Source: Lachnospiraceae bacterium (lineage in GTDB: Bacteria > Bacillota > Clostridia > Lachnospirales > Lachnospiraceae). From it: 64,000 nucleotides of DNA. The position numbers were made by a program, and so were the translations under genes. Numbering within the stretch: position 1 is the stretch's first letter; each line of letters starts with the position of its first letter. Positions 63,257 through 64,000 of the stretch are shown in pieces. The notes beneath the pieces were generated by a model. It saw only the letters and a list, made by a program, of their open reading frames with translations, did no database searches and was not told the DNA's origin. The DNA lies in assembly GCA_024693925.1 (NCBI GenBank), contig JAILKH010000040.1, forward strand, positions 1 through 64,000, read 5' to 3'.

Positions 63257-64000
63257 ATGAGTGAAATACATAAGAAACGTATACATACCCTAAGAAGGAT
63301 CATGGAAAAGAGGGATCTTGATATGCTCCTTATTCTTACGGCTGATGAACATGGGTCGGAATATATAGACCGGCATTTTGCCTTCAGGGAATATATGTCG
63401 GGCTTTACGGGGTCGGCAGGCAGTCTGTTGGTAACTAAGGAAGAAGCGGTGCTTTTTACGGACGGGAGATATTTTTTACAGGCACAGGAGCAGCTTAAAG
63501 GAAGTGATATCAGACTTGAAAGGGTCGGTACAAAGGGAGCGCTTGAGCCTTATCAGTATATTGAAAAAATCGCGGCCGGAGCCGACACCTGCGATAATGT
63601 ACTCCGGGCAGGGATGGATCTTAAGGTTTTTTCCGTAAAACAATACGAAAGATTATCACGTATCAAAGGGGTGGAAATAATTGATACCGATATAACGGAT
63701 GAAATCTGGGAGGATCGTCCCGGAGCAACAGCAAATCCCGTATATTCCCTTCCGGTTAATGTCTGCGGTGTCAGCTTTATGGATAAGCTTAAAGATGTTC
63801 GGACAAAGCTGGCAAAATATGGAGGGGATGCGGTGCTGGTTTCCGGGCTTGGTGATGTCATGTGGCTGTTTAACATAAGGGGATCGGATATAGAATATAA
63901 TCCGGTGGCAATGACATACGGATACATAGATGAAAACAGTGCAAATATTTATGTAAAAGAAGGTTGTACAGATAAAAAACTCCGGGCGGAATTTGAAAAG
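63257..64000 (+). CDS. pepP: Aminopeptidase P family protein (3' end cut)
   Basis: The frame opens at ATG 63257 (AAGAGGA at 63244) and is open to the window edge, so 248 codons are visible and the metal-binding peptidase domain is outside. The visible part is the creatinase N-terminal domain with MSGFTGSAGSLLVTKEEAVL, FTDGRYFLQAQEQL and VMWLFNIRGSDIEYNP, the pattern of Xaa-Pro aminopeptidases. The enzyme removes the first residue before proline. Symbol is a family name and could differ. Confidence 0.9.
   Translation, partial: MSEIHKKRIHTLRRIMEKRDLDMLLILTADEHGSEYIDRHFAFREYMSGFTGSAGSLLVTKEEAVLFTDGRYFLQAQEQLKGSDIRLERVGTKGALEPYQYIEKIAAGADTCDNVLRAGMDLKVFSVKQYERLSRIKGVEIIDTDITDEIWEDRPGATANPVYSLPVNVCGVSFMDKLKDVRTKLAKYGGDAVLVSGLGDVMWLFNIRGSDIEYNPVAMTYGYIDENSANIYVKEGCTDKKLRAEFEK

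Noticed and set aside
1..64000. Search for tRNA, rRNA, transposase, phage or CRISPR-Cas genes
   Set aside because: None was recognised by eye. A tRNA scan and a profile search would be needed to exclude small RNAs fully.

Overview
The window looks like a chromosomal segment of a flagellated, strictly fermentative member of the Clostridia, most likely family Lachnospiraceae (Butyrivibrio/Roseburia-like). This is inference from gene content. The supporting signs are a Gram-positive chemotaxis set with CheC and CheD next to a sigma-28 gene, a FapA/DUF342 protein, a TM1266-type [FeFe]-hydrogenase regulator, VanW, secreted proteins with Thr/Pro linkers and Ig-like repeats, moderately AT-rich DNA, strong GGAGG ribosome sites and several TTG starts. 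I see no rRNA, tRNA, CRISPR, phage or transposon genes. Almost every base is coding; no gene-free stretch exceeds about 300 bases.

Layout. (1) 1-10299: 3' end of a motility/chemotaxis operon: PilZ protein (cut by the window start), cheB, cheA, cheW, cheC, cheD, a small membrane protein, sigma-28, a FapA-like protein and three small conserved or unknown proteins. (2) 10329-16149: two DegV lipid-binding proteins, a CAP-domain protein on the minus strand, a CPBP protease, a polysaccharide deacetylase and a bactofilin. (3) 16156-24624: pyrH, frr, uppS, cdsA, dxr, rseP, then a large DUF2298 membrane protein and a VanW protein. (4) 24628-27339, minus strand: ABC importer (lipoprotein plus a single-chain permease-ATPase) and the hydrogenase regulator. 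(5) 27548-41209: secreted subtilisin, K+ channel, zinc-finger anti-sigma-like protein, polA, coaE, an enlarged FtsA-like ATPase, a WalJ-type metallo-hydrolase, and an ACT/UPF0210 pair. (6) 41347-44755: secreted transglutaminase-like protein, convergent with metF. (7) 44883-60660: MoxR ATPase, VWA protein, HD-GYP response regulator, two related hybrid histidine kinases, then a nucleoside salvage set (purine nucleoside phosphorylase, BMP lipoprotein, cytidine deaminase, amidohydrolase), a membrane-anchored MutS-like ATPase, RNase HI, a 56-residue membrane protein and thrC, closed by a strong terminator. (8) 60691-63050, minus strand: CheX-like protein, CheY-like regulator, citrate synthase. (9) 63257-64000: start of an aminopeptidase P gene that runs off the window.

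How it works together. Regions 1 and 8 give a swimming cell with a methylation and CheC/CheD/CheX adaptation system. The PilZ protein and the HD-GYP regulator are the reading and degrading ends of c-di-GMP signalling. Region 3 is the conserved lipid-carrier and isoprenoid core. Region 7 reads as one long co-directional unit linking a signalling cascade to nucleoside uptake and salvage.

Nothing here is a clear-cut new defence or mobile system. The best candidates for under-described biology are the single-chain ABC importer tied to a hydrogenase regulator, the paired hybrid kinases with inactive pseudo-receiver domains next to a nucleoside salvage operon, the membrane-anchored MutS-like ATPase coupled to RNase HI, the FtsA-like protein with a long acidic and ubiquitin-like-looking C-terminal extension, and the two face-to-face promoters sharing one inverted repeat between metF and moxR.
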